Source of the DNA: Haematomicrobium sanguinis DSM 21259
GTDB taxonomy: Bacteria; Actinomycetota; Actinomycetes; Actinomycetales; Micrococcaceae
Reading direction: 5' to 3'
DNA length: 64,000 nucleotides
NCBI RefSeq assembly: GCF_000688395.1
Contig: NZ_JIAG01000006.1
Coordinates: 124,001-188,000 of the forward strand
Each line of letters opens with the position of its first letter. Position 1 is the first letter of the stretch. This document shows, piece by piece, positions 1 through 8,600 of this stretch. The position numbers and the translations under genes were made by a program. The notes below the pieces were generated by a model. It was not told the origin of the DNA and searched no databases. It was given only the letters and a program-made list of their open reading frames with translations.

Positions 1-1
1 G

Positions 2-2920
2 GTCACCGGTCAGAGCGAGTCGGACAGCTTTGACCGACTCATCCTCCGCGAATCACTGCCCTGGCGGTCCGTGGCAATGTTGCGAGCCTACGCCAAGTAC
101 TTGGGTCAATTGGGTTCGCAAAGTTCCTACGGTTTCCTGGCGGATAATTTGGTCGCCAACCCGGAGGTTTCCAAAGCATTGGTCGCCCTCTTTGAAGCAA
201 GCTTCGACCCCGCAGTTGACGAAGCCGATCGTCCCGCCCGTATCGAAGCCGCCCGCGCTGAACTCTCGGCGGGTCTGGAGAAGGTTCCGACCCTGGATGC
301 AGACCGGGTACTGCGTTCCCTCGCTGAACTCATCGAGTGCACGCTACGCACCAACTACTTCCAGGGCAAAGATTACTTCAGCTTCAAAATCAACACGCGC
401 AAGGTGTCTGGAGCGCCATTTCCTCGGCCGGAATTTGAGGTATGGGTGTACTCCCCGCAGGTCGAAGGCGTCCACTTGCGATTCGGGAAGGTCGCTCGTG
501 GCGGTTTGCGGTGGTCGGATCGACGCGAAGATTTCCGCACCGAAATCCTCGGACTCGTCAAGGCGCAAACCGTCAAGAATGCCGTGATTGTGCCGACCGG
601 AGCCAAGGGCGGATTCTTCCCCAAGCAATTGCCCGATCCCGCGGTGGACCGCAACGCCTGGTTGGAGGAAGGCAAGTCCAGCTACACCACGTTCATCTCA
701 GGTCTGTTGGATATCACCGACAACCTGGAAGACCAGGGTGGTGCTCAAGCGGTCGTTCCGCCGCAAAACGTCGTCCGACACGATGCCGATGACACCTACC
801 TCGTCGTCGCGGCAGACAAGGGCACCGCCACCTTCTCTGACTTGGCGAACTCCATTTCGGCGCAATACAACTTTTGGCTGGGGGACGCTTTTGCCTCGGG
901 CGGGTCAGTGGGCTATGACCACAAAGCCATGGGCATCACCGCGCGCGGTGCGTGGGAGTCGGTCAAGAGCCACTTTGCCGAGTTCAACGTTGACACCCAA
1001 ACGCAGGACTTCACGGTTGCCGGTATTGGCGATATGAGCGGTGACGTCTTCGGCAACGGCATGCTGCTCTCCGAGCACATCCGGCTCATTGCCGCGTTCG
1101 ATCACCGCCACATATTCCTGGATCCCAACCCCGATGCCGCCAGCAGTTTCCAAGAGCGCAAACGCCTCTTTGAACTGCCCCGCTCCAGCTGGGATGACTA
1201 TAACCGTGACCTCATTTCCGCCGGTGGCGGCGTGTACCCCCGATCGGTGAAATCGGTACCGATCAGCCCCGAGGTGCGGGCGGCCCTGGACCTCGGTGCG
1301 GACGTCACATCGATGAGCCCTCCGGATCTGCTTCAAGCCATCCTGCGCGCGCCGGCCGACCTGCTGTACAACGGCGGAATCGGAACCTATGTGAAGGCGT
1401 CAAGCGAGTCCAACCTGGAAGTGGGGGATAAGGCCAATGATGCCATCCGCGTCAACGGCAACGAGCTCCGTGTGAAAGTTGTGGGCGAGGGCGGAAACCT
1501 TGGCCTCACCCAACGCGGGCGTATCGAAGCTGCGCTCGGTGGCGTGCTGATCAACACCGACGCGATCGACAACTCCGCAGGCGTGGACTGCTCCGACCAC
1601 GAGGTCAACATTAAGATTCTCGTTGACCAAATGGTGACCCAAGGAAAACTTCCGGGCGAAGAGCGCGCCGCCTTCATCGAGTCGATGACGGATAACGTTG
1701 CCACTCTCGTTTTGGCCGACAATATCGACCAAAACATGCTGCTCTTGAATGACAAGTACCAGGTCAAAGAGTGGTCGCCCAGTTACGAGCGGTTCATGGA
1801 CTGGCTGGAAGCCAACGCCGGTCTCAACCGAGAACTCGAAGCACTGCCCACCACCAACGCGCTCCGCAAGCGAATCGACAAGGGGGCCGGACTGACCACC
1901 CCAGAGCTGTCGGTACTCGCGGCCTACGCCAAGATCGAATTGGCTAAGGCGCTCGTGGACAGCGACCTCGCCGATGATCCCTTCTTTGTCGACACCCTCG
2001 CCGCGTACTTCCCCGCACAAATCGGAGAACGGTTTGCCGCGGAACTGGCAGATCACCCCTTGCGCAAAGAGATCATTTGCACGATCGTGGCCAATGACAT
2101 GATCAACATTGGCGGCATCACCTTTGCCTTCCGGGTCATGGAAGAAACCAGCGTCAATGAGGCGCAGGTGGCCCGAGCCTTCGTCGCACTCAATGAAATT
2201 TTCGGGTTCGAACGCTTTGCGCAGGCCATGCTCCAGCTACCCAAGGACTTCCCTACCGAGCAGTGGTGCCGCATCAATCTGGATGCTCGCCGGCTTCTGG
2301 ACCGGGCAACCCGCTGGTTCATTAACCATTCGGCGAACACCGGGCCGGTTCAAACCGAAATCGATCGATTCGGCTCGGTTGTTCAGGAACTGTCGCCGCG
2401 CCTCATGCAGCTGCTTCAAGGCAATGACCTGGAGCGAGTTGAATCGGCGCTCGGCACCGGACGCGAATGGGGACTGCCAGAAGAATTGGCGGTGCGCTGG
2501 GCAGATCAGTTTGAGTCCTACACTCTCTTGGACATCACGCTCATTGCCGAGCGAGCCGAGGAGAGCCCGGCAAGCATTGCGGAGATTTACTACCGCGTGT
2601 ATGACCAGTTCAACGTCGACGCACTACTGGAGCGCATTACGAGTTTGCCGCGCAAGGACCGTTGGCAGGCTCTTGCCCGTGCTGCGCTCCGCGACGACCT
2701 GTACAGCACCGCTGCCGACATCACGCTCGATATTGCGCGCACCACTCCGGCCGACGCCGCGGAGGGGGCGCAAGAACGCATGGATGTGTGGGTGGGGGCG
2801 AATCAGGACCGTCTGCAACGAACCAAGGCAATCTTCACCGAGGTGAACAAGCTCGTCAACGATGACATGGCTTCGCTCTCGGTCGCGTTGCGATCCTTGC
2901 GTTCCATCGTTCAGCACTAG
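2..2920 (+). CDS. gdh: NAD-specific glutamate dehydrogenase, large type (C-terminal part)
   Basis: Converts L-glutamate to 2-oxoglutarate and ammonium with NAD. The frame is open from base 2 and begins inside the protein, so the 5' end lies outside the window; 972 residues are visible of a family that is usually about 1600. The stretch RGGLRWSDRREDFRTE followed by KAQTVKNAVIVPTGAKGG is the substrate and catalytic-lysine region of the large bacterial GDH family. GIGDMSGDVFGNGML fits the dinucleotide-binding part, and the long helical C-terminal region follows. It is followed after 15 bases by the histidine kinase gene on the same strand. The enzyme call is confident; regulation cannot be judged because the promoter is absent. 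Confidence 0.95.
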   Translation, partial: VTGQSESDSFDRLILRESLPWRSVAMLRAYAKYLGQLGSQSSYGFLADNLVANPEVSKALVALFEASFDPAVDEADRPARIEAARAELSAGLEKVPTLDADRVLRSLAELIECTLRTNYFQGKDYFSFKINTRKVSGAPFPRPEFEVWVYSPQVEGVHLRFGKVARGGLRWSDRREDFRTEILGLVKAQTVKNAVIVPTGAKGGFFPKQLPDPAVDRNAWLEEGKSSYTTFISGLLDITDNLEDQGGAQAVVPPQNVVRHDADDTYLVVAADKGTATFSDLANSISAQYNFWLGDAFASGGSVGYDHKAMGITARGAWESVKSHFAEFNVDTQTQDFTVAGIGDMSGDVFGNGMLLSEHIRLIAAFDHRHIFLDPNPDAASSFQERKRLFELPRSSWDDYNRDLISAGGGVYPRSVKSVPISPEVRAALDLGADVTSMSPPDLLQAILRAPADLLYNGGIGTYVKASSESNLEVGDKANDAIRVNGNELRVKVVGEGGNLGLTQRGRIEAALGGVLINTDAIDNSAGVDCSDHEVNIKILVDQMVTQGKLPGEERAAFIESMTDNVATLVLADNIDQNMLLLNDKYQVKEWSPSYERFMDWLEANAGLNRELEALPTTNALRKRIDKGAGLTTPELSVLAAYAKIELAKALVDSDLADDPFFVDTLAAYFPAQIGERFAAELADHPLRKEIICTIVANDMINIGGITFAFRVMEETSVNEAQVARAFVALNEIFGFERFAQAMLQLPKDFPTEQWCRINLDARRLLDRATRWFINHSANTGPVQTEIDRFGSVVQELSPRLMQLLQGNDLERVESALGTGREWGLPEELAVRWADQFESYTLLDITLIAERAEESPASIAEIYYRVYDQFNVDALLERITSLPRKDRWQALARAALRDDLYSTAADITLDIARTTPADAAEGAQERMDVWVGANQDRLQRTKAIFTEVNKLVNDDMASLSVALRSLRSIVQH

Positions 2921-2935
2921 GCCTCGGTACACCGC

Positions 2936-4438
2936 ATGGCAATGTTCACCGGGCCCCTTGAGGCCTTTACCGGGTTCGAAGCGGGAGACGTCGAATGGTT
3001 GCACCTCTTGGTGGGGGATTGGCAACTGGTTGCGGACCTCGCGTTCGCCGATCTCGTGCTGTGGTTTCCGGCCGCAGAGGGCGGATTCGTCGCGTTGGCG
3101 CACGTGCGTCCCTCGACGGGGCTCACCGTGTTTCACGCCGACCCGGTTGGCGAACCCATTCCGCCAGCGCTCAAGGACATTGTGCAGAAGGCCTGGGATA
3201 CTAAGTCTCTGGTGACGCAGGAGGACGTTTCGAGCGATACCGATGACGGCGTACGCATCGAAGCTGTCCCCATGGTGCGTGGATCGAGGCCGTTGGCGGT
3301 CATTACCAGCCACTTCGACTTGTCCTCGGCGCGCATGCCCTCACGGCTCGAACTCACCTATCGGCAGTCGGCCCGCGATCTGCTCGCCATGGGCGCCCTT
3401 GGGCTCTGGCCGGATTTCGCGACCCCGACCGGCGGGAAACGCGGCGCCCCGCGCGTGGGCGATGGCTTCGTGCGCTTGGACGTGGAGGGCAAGGTTCTCT
3501 ACGCGAGCCCCAACGCTGTCTCCGCTTTCCGCCGGCTCGGCACCGAGGGCGCGCTAGAGGGCAATTTCTTGGCCGAGATCACGGCAGGGCTGTTGAAGGA
3601 TCGGCGGCTCATCGACGAAACGCTGCCGCTGGTACTCACCGGCCGCATGCCGTGGCGCACCGAAGTGGAATCGCGGGGAGTCGCACTGACGCTGCGCGCG
3701 ATTCCGTTGCGCAATACGCAGGGCCGTTTCGGTTCGCTCGTACTGTGCCGAGATGTCTCGGAACTGCGTCGGCGCGAAAAGGAACTGGTGAGCAAGGACG
3801 CCACCATCCGCGAAATCCATCACCGAGTCAAGAACAACTTACAAACGGTTGCCGCGCTGTTGCGTATGCAGTCGCGAAGAATGAATTCGGATGAGGGGCG
3901 GATGGGCTTGGAGCAGGCGATGCGCCGCGTCTCCACGATCGCGCTCGTGCACGAAACGCTTTCCCAGGGCCTGACCCAAGAGGTCGAATTCGACGAGATG
4001 ATCGAGCGCCAATTCCACCTCAGCGCCGAAGTCGCTTCCAACGCGACCAACGTCCGCACCCGCATGGACGGCTCGTTCGGGGACATCCCGAGCGATTTGG
4101 CGACCCCGCTCGCCCTCGTCATTAATGAACTGGTGACCAACTCGGTGGAGCATGGTTTGCCGGACGGGGGAGAAGTGCGGCTCGTCGCGGACCGCACCAT
4201 CAACGAAGCCGGAGAGACGATCCTCACCGTCCAGGTCATCGACAACGGCGTTGGGATGGACAACGAGCCCGGCCGCGAAGGCCTTGGCCTGCAAATTGTG
4301 CGCACGCTCGTCACGAGCGAACTCTCTGGAACTATACAGTGGGCCCCGGCCAAAAACGGGGGCACCGCGGTCACCCTCGTCATCCCGCTCAAAACCCCCA
4401 AATCGACTGTGCAGAACACGCACGCGACACGCCGTTAA
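2936..4438 (+). CDS. pdtaS: Sensor histidine kinase, PdtaS-like (HisKA_2 family)
   Basis: Cytosolic sensor kinase of 500 residues. Residues about 1-150 fit the GAF-like N-terminal domain and about 170-280 a PAS domain. The HisKA_2 phospho-acceptor box EIHHRVKNNLQT has its His pair at 295-296. The ATPase domain shows ALVINELVTNSVEHG (N box, about 392-406) and VIDNGVGMD (about 434-442). No membrane segment is seen. In mycobacteria PdtaS signals to the RNA-binding antiterminator PdtaR and lies beside whiB1; here whiB1 is also the convergent neighbour, which supports the orthology. No response regulator is in the window. The start is the first ATG after the gdh stop; a second ATG two codons later is equally possible. 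The last 13 codons overlap the left arm of an inverted repeat. Confidence 0.9.
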   Translation: MAMFTGPLEAFTGFEAGDVEWLHLLVGDWQLVADLAFADLVLWFPAAEGGFVALAHVRPSTGLTVFHADPVGEPIPPALKDIVQKAWDTKSLVTQEDVSSDTDDGVRIEAVPMVRGSRPLAVITSHFDLSSARMPSRLELTYRQSARDLLAMGALGLWPDFATPTGGKRGAPRVGDGFVRLDVEGKVLYASPNAVSAFRRLGTEGALEGNFLAEITAGLLKDRRLIDETLPLVLTGRMPWRTEVESRGVALTLRAIPLRNTQGRFGSLVLCRDVSELRRREKELVSKDATIREIHHRVKNNLQTVAALLRMQSRRMNSDEGRMGLEQAMRRVSTIALVHETLSQGLTQEVEFDEMIERQFHLSAEVASNATNVRTRMDGSFGDIPSDLATPLALVINELVTNSVEHGLPDGGEVRLVADRTINEAGETILTVQVIDNGVGMDNEPGREGLGLQIVRTLVTSELSGTIQWAPAKNGGTAVTLVIPLKTPKSTVQNTHATRR

Positions 4439-4465
4439 AGCGTGCATTTTCTGCACAGTCGATTT
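4400..4465. repeat. 17-bp perfect inverted repeat overlapping the kinase gene end
   Basis: The arms at 4400-4416 and 4449-4465 are perfect complements over 17 bp. The left arm codes for the last residues of the kinase. The 32-base loop holds a smaller GCACGC/GCGTGC pairing and the word GCGACACGCCG, which recurs in the arms of the hairpin at 4621. No U-tract follows, so it is not a classical intrinsic terminator, but it lies where kinase transcription should end. Confidence 0.8.
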
Positions 4466-4552
4466 CCACTGCGCACTTCTCTAGGGTCGACCGATCACAC
4501 CTGCCGTCTCGGCGAAAAAGGTGGTGGGCAGGGCAGGTGAGCGCGGGTGCGC

Positions 4553-4619
4553 TTTGGTGAGGGACGACGGCGTGACCTCACCCCCTTAAGGCAACGCACC
4601 GCCGTCGTCCCTCACCAAA
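4553..4619. repeat. 20-bp perfect inverted repeat between convergent genes
   Basis: The arms at 4553-4572 and 4600-4619 pair perfectly over 20 bp around a 27-base loop. The arm word ACGACGGCG recurs in the hairpin at 47597. It lies between the kinase and whiB1 and could stop transcription from either side. Confidence 0.8.
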
Positions 4620-4620
4620 A

Positions 4621-4680
4621 TCTATGTAGCGCGACACGCCGAGGAATCCGCGAAAACCTCGGCGTGTCGCGCTACATAGA
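4621..4680. repeat. 60-bp hairpin element, family A copy 1
   Basis: Perfect 24-bp arms (4621-4644 and 4657-4680) enclose a 12-base loop. The arms begin TCTATGTAGCGCGACACG. The same 60-bp element, in the opposite orientation judging by its loop, occurs at 50653-50712. Identical arms at two sites 46 kb apart make this a dispersed repeat and not only a local terminator. Confidence 0.9.
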
Positions 4681-4682
4681 CG

Positions 4683-4716
4683 GGGGCGGGGGACCGTATC
4701 CACAGTCCCCCGCCCC
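4683..4716. terminator. GC-rich stem-loop next to the whiB1 3' end
   Basis: GGGGCGGGGGAC (4683-4694) pairs perfectly with GTCCCCCGCCCC (4705-4716) around a 10-base loop. On the whiB1 strand a run of six Ts lies just before the stem. On the kinase strand a run of As follows it. A role in ending whiB1 or kinase transcription is an inference from position. Confidence 0.5.
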
Positions 4717-4742
4717 GAAAAAATCTGAAATTGTGCCCTGCT

Positions 4743-4991
4743 TTAGGAAGCGCGCCTAGCGCGTGCGGCCCGGCGCTTGAGCGCCCGGCGCTCGTCCTCG
4801 CTCATGCCGCCCCACACGCCTGCGTCCTGACCGGTTTCGATGGCCCATTGCAAACACGTGTCAACTACTTGACACCGCCGACATACGCTCTTGGCTTCCT
4901 CAATTTGCAACAGGGCGGGACCGGTGTTCCCTACCGGGAAGAAAAGTTCCGGATCCTTATCCAGGCAGGCCGCTCGGCTACGCCAATCCAT
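4743..4991 (-). CDS. whiB1: WhiB-family iron-sulfur regulator WhiB1
   Basis: Small 4Fe-4S, NO-sensitive transcriptional regulator that in mycobacteria binds the primary sigma factor and is essential. The 82-residue protein starts MDWRSRAACLDKDPELFF. Cluster-ligand cysteines are at 9, 37, 40 and 46, the spacing of WhiB1, followed by the GVWGGMSEDERRALKRR turn and basic tail. A longer in-frame reading from 5129 exists, but the start at 4991 matches the family exactly and has an AAAGGAG ribosome site 12 bases upstream. A CRP-like palindrome lies in the upstream region. It converges with the PdtaS-like kinase across four hairpins. Confidence 0.97.
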   Translation of the reverse strand: MDWRSRAACLDKDPELFFPVGNTGPALLQIEEAKSVCRRCQVVDTCLQWAIETGQDAGVWGGMSEDERRALKRRAARARRAS

Positions 4992-5029
4992 GTTGCTCAC
5001 AAACTCCTTTGCTGCGTTCAGCCGCATCT

Positions 5030-5045
5030 TGTGAAAGTTTTCACT
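5030..5045. promoter_or_regulatory. CRP/GlxR-like operator upstream of whiB1
   Basis: The sequence TGTGAAAGTTTTCACT matches the CRP consensus TGTGA-N6-TCACA in all but the last base. It lies about 40 bp upstream of the whiB1 start. Mycobacterial whiB1 is known to be controlled by the cAMP receptor protein, so the placement is sensible. Another GTTTCAC/GTGAAAC pair sits at 5104-5127, in a position that could flank the promoter. Confidence 0.5.
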
Positions 5046-5213
5046 AACGCTTTCACAGTAAAGGGCCCCACCCTCGAGGCCCCTGTTTCTCTCGCTTTTA
5101 AGGGTTTCACGTAACCATCGGTGAAACAAGGGGTAAACAGCTACTAATTTGCGCCAGACGTGAGGTGTTGATCACACTTGGGCTTAGATATGCACTACCC
5201 TGACTATCTCTAC

Positions 5214-5219
5214 TACAGT
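5214..5219 (+). promoter_or_regulatory. -10 element of a leaderless transcript
   Basis: TACAGT ends exactly six bases before the GTG at 5226, so transcription would start at or next to the start codon. No convincing -35 is visible. The same spacing is found before five other genes in the window. Confidence 0.45.
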
Positions 5220-5225
5220 GCGATT

Positions 5226-5660
5226 GTGTCAAGAGTGAATCCACAGAACATTTCCCAGCCAACCCGCCCGCCTGCGGCGCTAGCCATTGCGCTCATTCTG
5301 CTCGCCGAGTCGGTTCTGCTTGCCGTGCTCGCGGTCCTCTCGGTGATCGATCTATTTATTAACCAGCCGATCTCGCTTGCCGGTTCGATCTTTCTGACGG
5401 TCCTTCTGGTCGCCTTCAGCGCCTGGCTTGCGGTCCTGGGCCACTTCCTGTTCCGCGGCTACCGCTGGACGCGCAATCCCGCTCTCGTGATCCAGCTCTT
5501 CGCCATCATCCTCGCGTTTCCTGCGTTCCAGGAAGGATTGCCGCTGGTGGGCTTCGCCATTCTGATTCCCGCAGTGATAGCGGTGGTCCTGCTCTTTACC
5601 CGCAGGGTTGTCGAATTCTTAGTCCGCACCACCGATTCATCGTCAGGCAACATCCACTGA
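5226..5660 (+). CDS. Small multi-pass membrane protein of unknown function
   Basis: I do not recognise the family. From the GTG at 5226 the protein is 144 residues, with a polar N-terminus (SRVNPQNISQPTRPP) and about four hydrophobic stretches. One is AIALILLAESVLLAVLAVL, another is IFLTVLLVAFSAWLAVLGHFLF, and the rest form a long C-terminal pair ending VVLLFTRRVVEFL. An in-frame upstream start at 5178 exists, but the -10 hexamer at 5214 falls inside that longer frame, which favours the GTG. It is divergent from whiB1, and its end overlaps the convergent EssC-like gene by 18 bases. Confidence 0.7.
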   Translation: MSRVNPQNISQPTRPPAALAIALILLAESVLLAVLAVLSVIDLFINQPISLAGSIFLTVLLVAFSAWLAVLGHFLFRGYRWTRNPALVIQLFAIILAFPAFQEGLPLVGFAILIPAVIAVVLLFTRRVVEFLVRTTDSSSGNIH

Positions 5661-8600
5661 TTCCGAATCCTGTGGCGCGTACGTTTGTACCGCGATAGCT
5701 TGCGGGCCGCCGAGCACAAACGCCCGCCCGCGCGGGGCCGGGTATTCGGTTTCCAGCCGGTACCCGAAGTTTTCCGCGTCACCAGATTTATCGGGGGACA
5801 ACAGTACGACGCCGTTGCCTCCACGAGCGCCCAGCGTCACCGGGCAACGGGCAAACAGTCCGGGACGATTCCCTGCCGTGGCCACAATCGTGAGGCCGGC
5901 ATGCCCGAGGTCGGCGAGATCTTGTCCTGACGCAGGGGGCAATCGATCCATATCGTCGATGAGCAGAATGGGCGGCTGTTCGTCGAGGTCCCCGGCGCGG
6001 GCCCGACCAAGGAGCTCGCGGATTTCTGTCGCGGCCGCGGCGCTAGTGCCTTTTAAGATGTGGGCGTTCGGTCCTGCGATCACGGTGCCAATTCGTGTCA
6101 GAAGGCTCGATTTTCCGCTACCGCTCGAGCCAATGATGAGCAATAACGTTCCGGATTCAATCGTGATGACGTGTTCCCGGGTGGGATAGGCTGCAATCCC
6201 GAGGGAGACGCTCCACGGCGCGCCTTGTGTAGCTCTGTGCACGGACGCTATTGACGGAATGCCAGGGATGCTGGACGGCTCGCACGCATAGAACGGCAGC
6301 GGTTCGATCCTGAACCTCGGCTCTGGAGCAGTGAGCGTACGCGGCAACGGGTGCGTTGCCAAGTCTCGTTCGCGCAATTGGACCGTGGTGCCGGTGAAGG
6401 GATTGTCATTGGAGGGCTCGACGAGCGAACCTTGCAGGAAGCCGCGGCCCGGAATCGGTGTCGAGTGCGGCATTTTTGGTAGGAGCATGGTCATATCTTC
6501 GGCGCGCTCGTAGCTCAGGGTGACGCGGTTACTCGCCTCGGCGCTGAGCTTGGAGGTCAAGAGCTCGCGTTCGCCGGTGACGACAATGGTGATGTGTCGA
6601 CGATAGGCCGGGCGGGCAAGTTCAATGAGTTTGTCCTCGATCCAGGTGTACCGTCCCTGCCGGAAAAGTGCTGACCAGGCACCCCAACCGGTGATGACCA
6701 GGCACATATGCGGGCCTGCTGTGTCAGCAGCAGTACCGGTATCACGTGCGGCTTGCATGGCGATCTCATGGAGCCGCTCGACAAAGCGCCCGGAATCGAT
6801 CACACTCTCCTGGCTCTGGTACCCCGCGATCGCCCCGTGGCCCTGCAAGGAACCTAGAGTTCGGTCGCCGTCCATGATGTAGACGAGCGCATCCTCTTGC
6901 ATGGAGAGAAGGTGTGAGATCAGGTGCCCGATCACCCTGGAGGTTCCAGACTGAGGGGAGCCCACCAGTGCGAGGTGACCGTGACGGTGCGGATTCCACT
7001 TCACCGGGGCAACACGTTGCTCAAAGGGCAGATCCTGGACGCCGAGGTCAATCTCGTCGCTCTCGGCCTCGGAGCTCTCGCCAACGAGGAGGGAGGCGGG
7101 CAGCGGGTCGCTCACCGGGCGGCGCACACGATCAGCGGGCTGCCACCGCGAGGTAAGCGCGGCAACCGCGCGCGGGAGCGCATCGGGGGCAGGAGCGATG
7201 GCGGGCCGCTCCCGAGCGGTGAGCCAGTGGGCAAAAGTTTGCACCGCTTCCGGTGCGAGTGCGTGTGCGCCGGCTCGTATCGCGGTGGATGCGGACTGGA
7301 ATTCGAGCGGTTCGGTCTGGGCGATTTTGAGGTAGGCACGTCCCGGTGTTCTTGAGTCGATTGACGCCGCGATATCCGTGCCCGTGACGTCAATCGACTC
7401 GGCGGCGTGCGCCATCCGTAACGCCACCGTGGTGGTGATATTGGCGCGGATATCGGCATTCATGGCACCTTGCGGGCGTTGCGTGCACAGAATCAGGTGC
7501 AGGCCAAGCGAGCGACCAATCGTAGCGATGCGCATGAGCTCGGTCACCGCGGCAGGGCTTTCCTCGCTCAGCATCCGAAATTCGTCAACGACGATCACCA
7601 AGCGGGCTAGGCGCTCGCCCTCGGGGCTGAGCTCTCGATAGTGGCGCAGATCGGAGGCGTTGACTGCCCCGAAGAGTCGCTTTCGGTACCGGATCTCGGC
7701 ACGCAGGCATTCGAGCGTGCGCTCGATCGACTCCAACCCCAAGTCGGTAATGAGTCCCGCGAAATGCGGCAACGGCTGAAAGGGAGCGAGACCGGCGCCG
7801 CCTTTGAAGTCGATCATGAGGAAATTGACGTCCCGGGGGCTGGCCGCGTGAGCCAGGGACAAAATCATTGAACGTAAGAGTTCGCTCTTGCCCGAGCCCG
7901 TGGTGCCCGCGACCAAAAAGTGTGGGCCGTCGCGTTCAAGATCGATCTCGACGATGCCTTCTTGAGAGAGCCCGATCGGGAAGCGCACCGTGGAGGCGAC
8001 CTCGGCGGAGGTGCCTATTTCTACGGCGGCGGATTCATGGGCAGAGTTTTCGTCGGCGCCGCGCCCGGTGAGCGAGTCCAAGTCCACCATGGTGGGGAGA
8101 GTGCCGTTGGGATCGGCGGCCAGGGCGGATGCGTCACGATGATCAGAGACTCCACATGAATCCAGGAGCGCTTCGGTGCTTTGCGCGTCGGGAACAAACC
8201 GTTCCGGTTGGGTCATGCGCGGGTCAAAGAGTGTTCCGCGCGCCGGAGTGAGCTGGACGGTGACGGTGTGAGGTAACGCAACATCGCGGGGCGGGGTAGG
8301 GCGCGCCGAGTCGGTGATCCAGATGAGCGCGTCGGTCACGTCCACGTGGTCGGCAACCAGGTCGAGGTCGTCGGTGACAATTACGCGAGCGGTAGCCAAG
8401 CGGAGTAGGTCAAGGCGGTGCGGCGGCGTCACCGTGAGCCCGCTTGCGAACCGCCAGGGTTCAATCCAGGACGGGTTGCTACTTGTCAGGATGACCGGTG
8501 GAATACGCCCAACGCGGGAAAGGGCGCCGAGTTGAGCGAGGAGTTGGGTAGAGGGTGAGGGTTCTCCGGGGGTGGGGTTTCCCTCCTGCATCACCCTGGC

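Noticed and set aside
4743-5129. 128-residue version of WhiB1
   Set aside because: The extra 46 residues are unlike WhiB proteins and contain the operator region; the start at 4991 has a good ribosome site and family-exact length.
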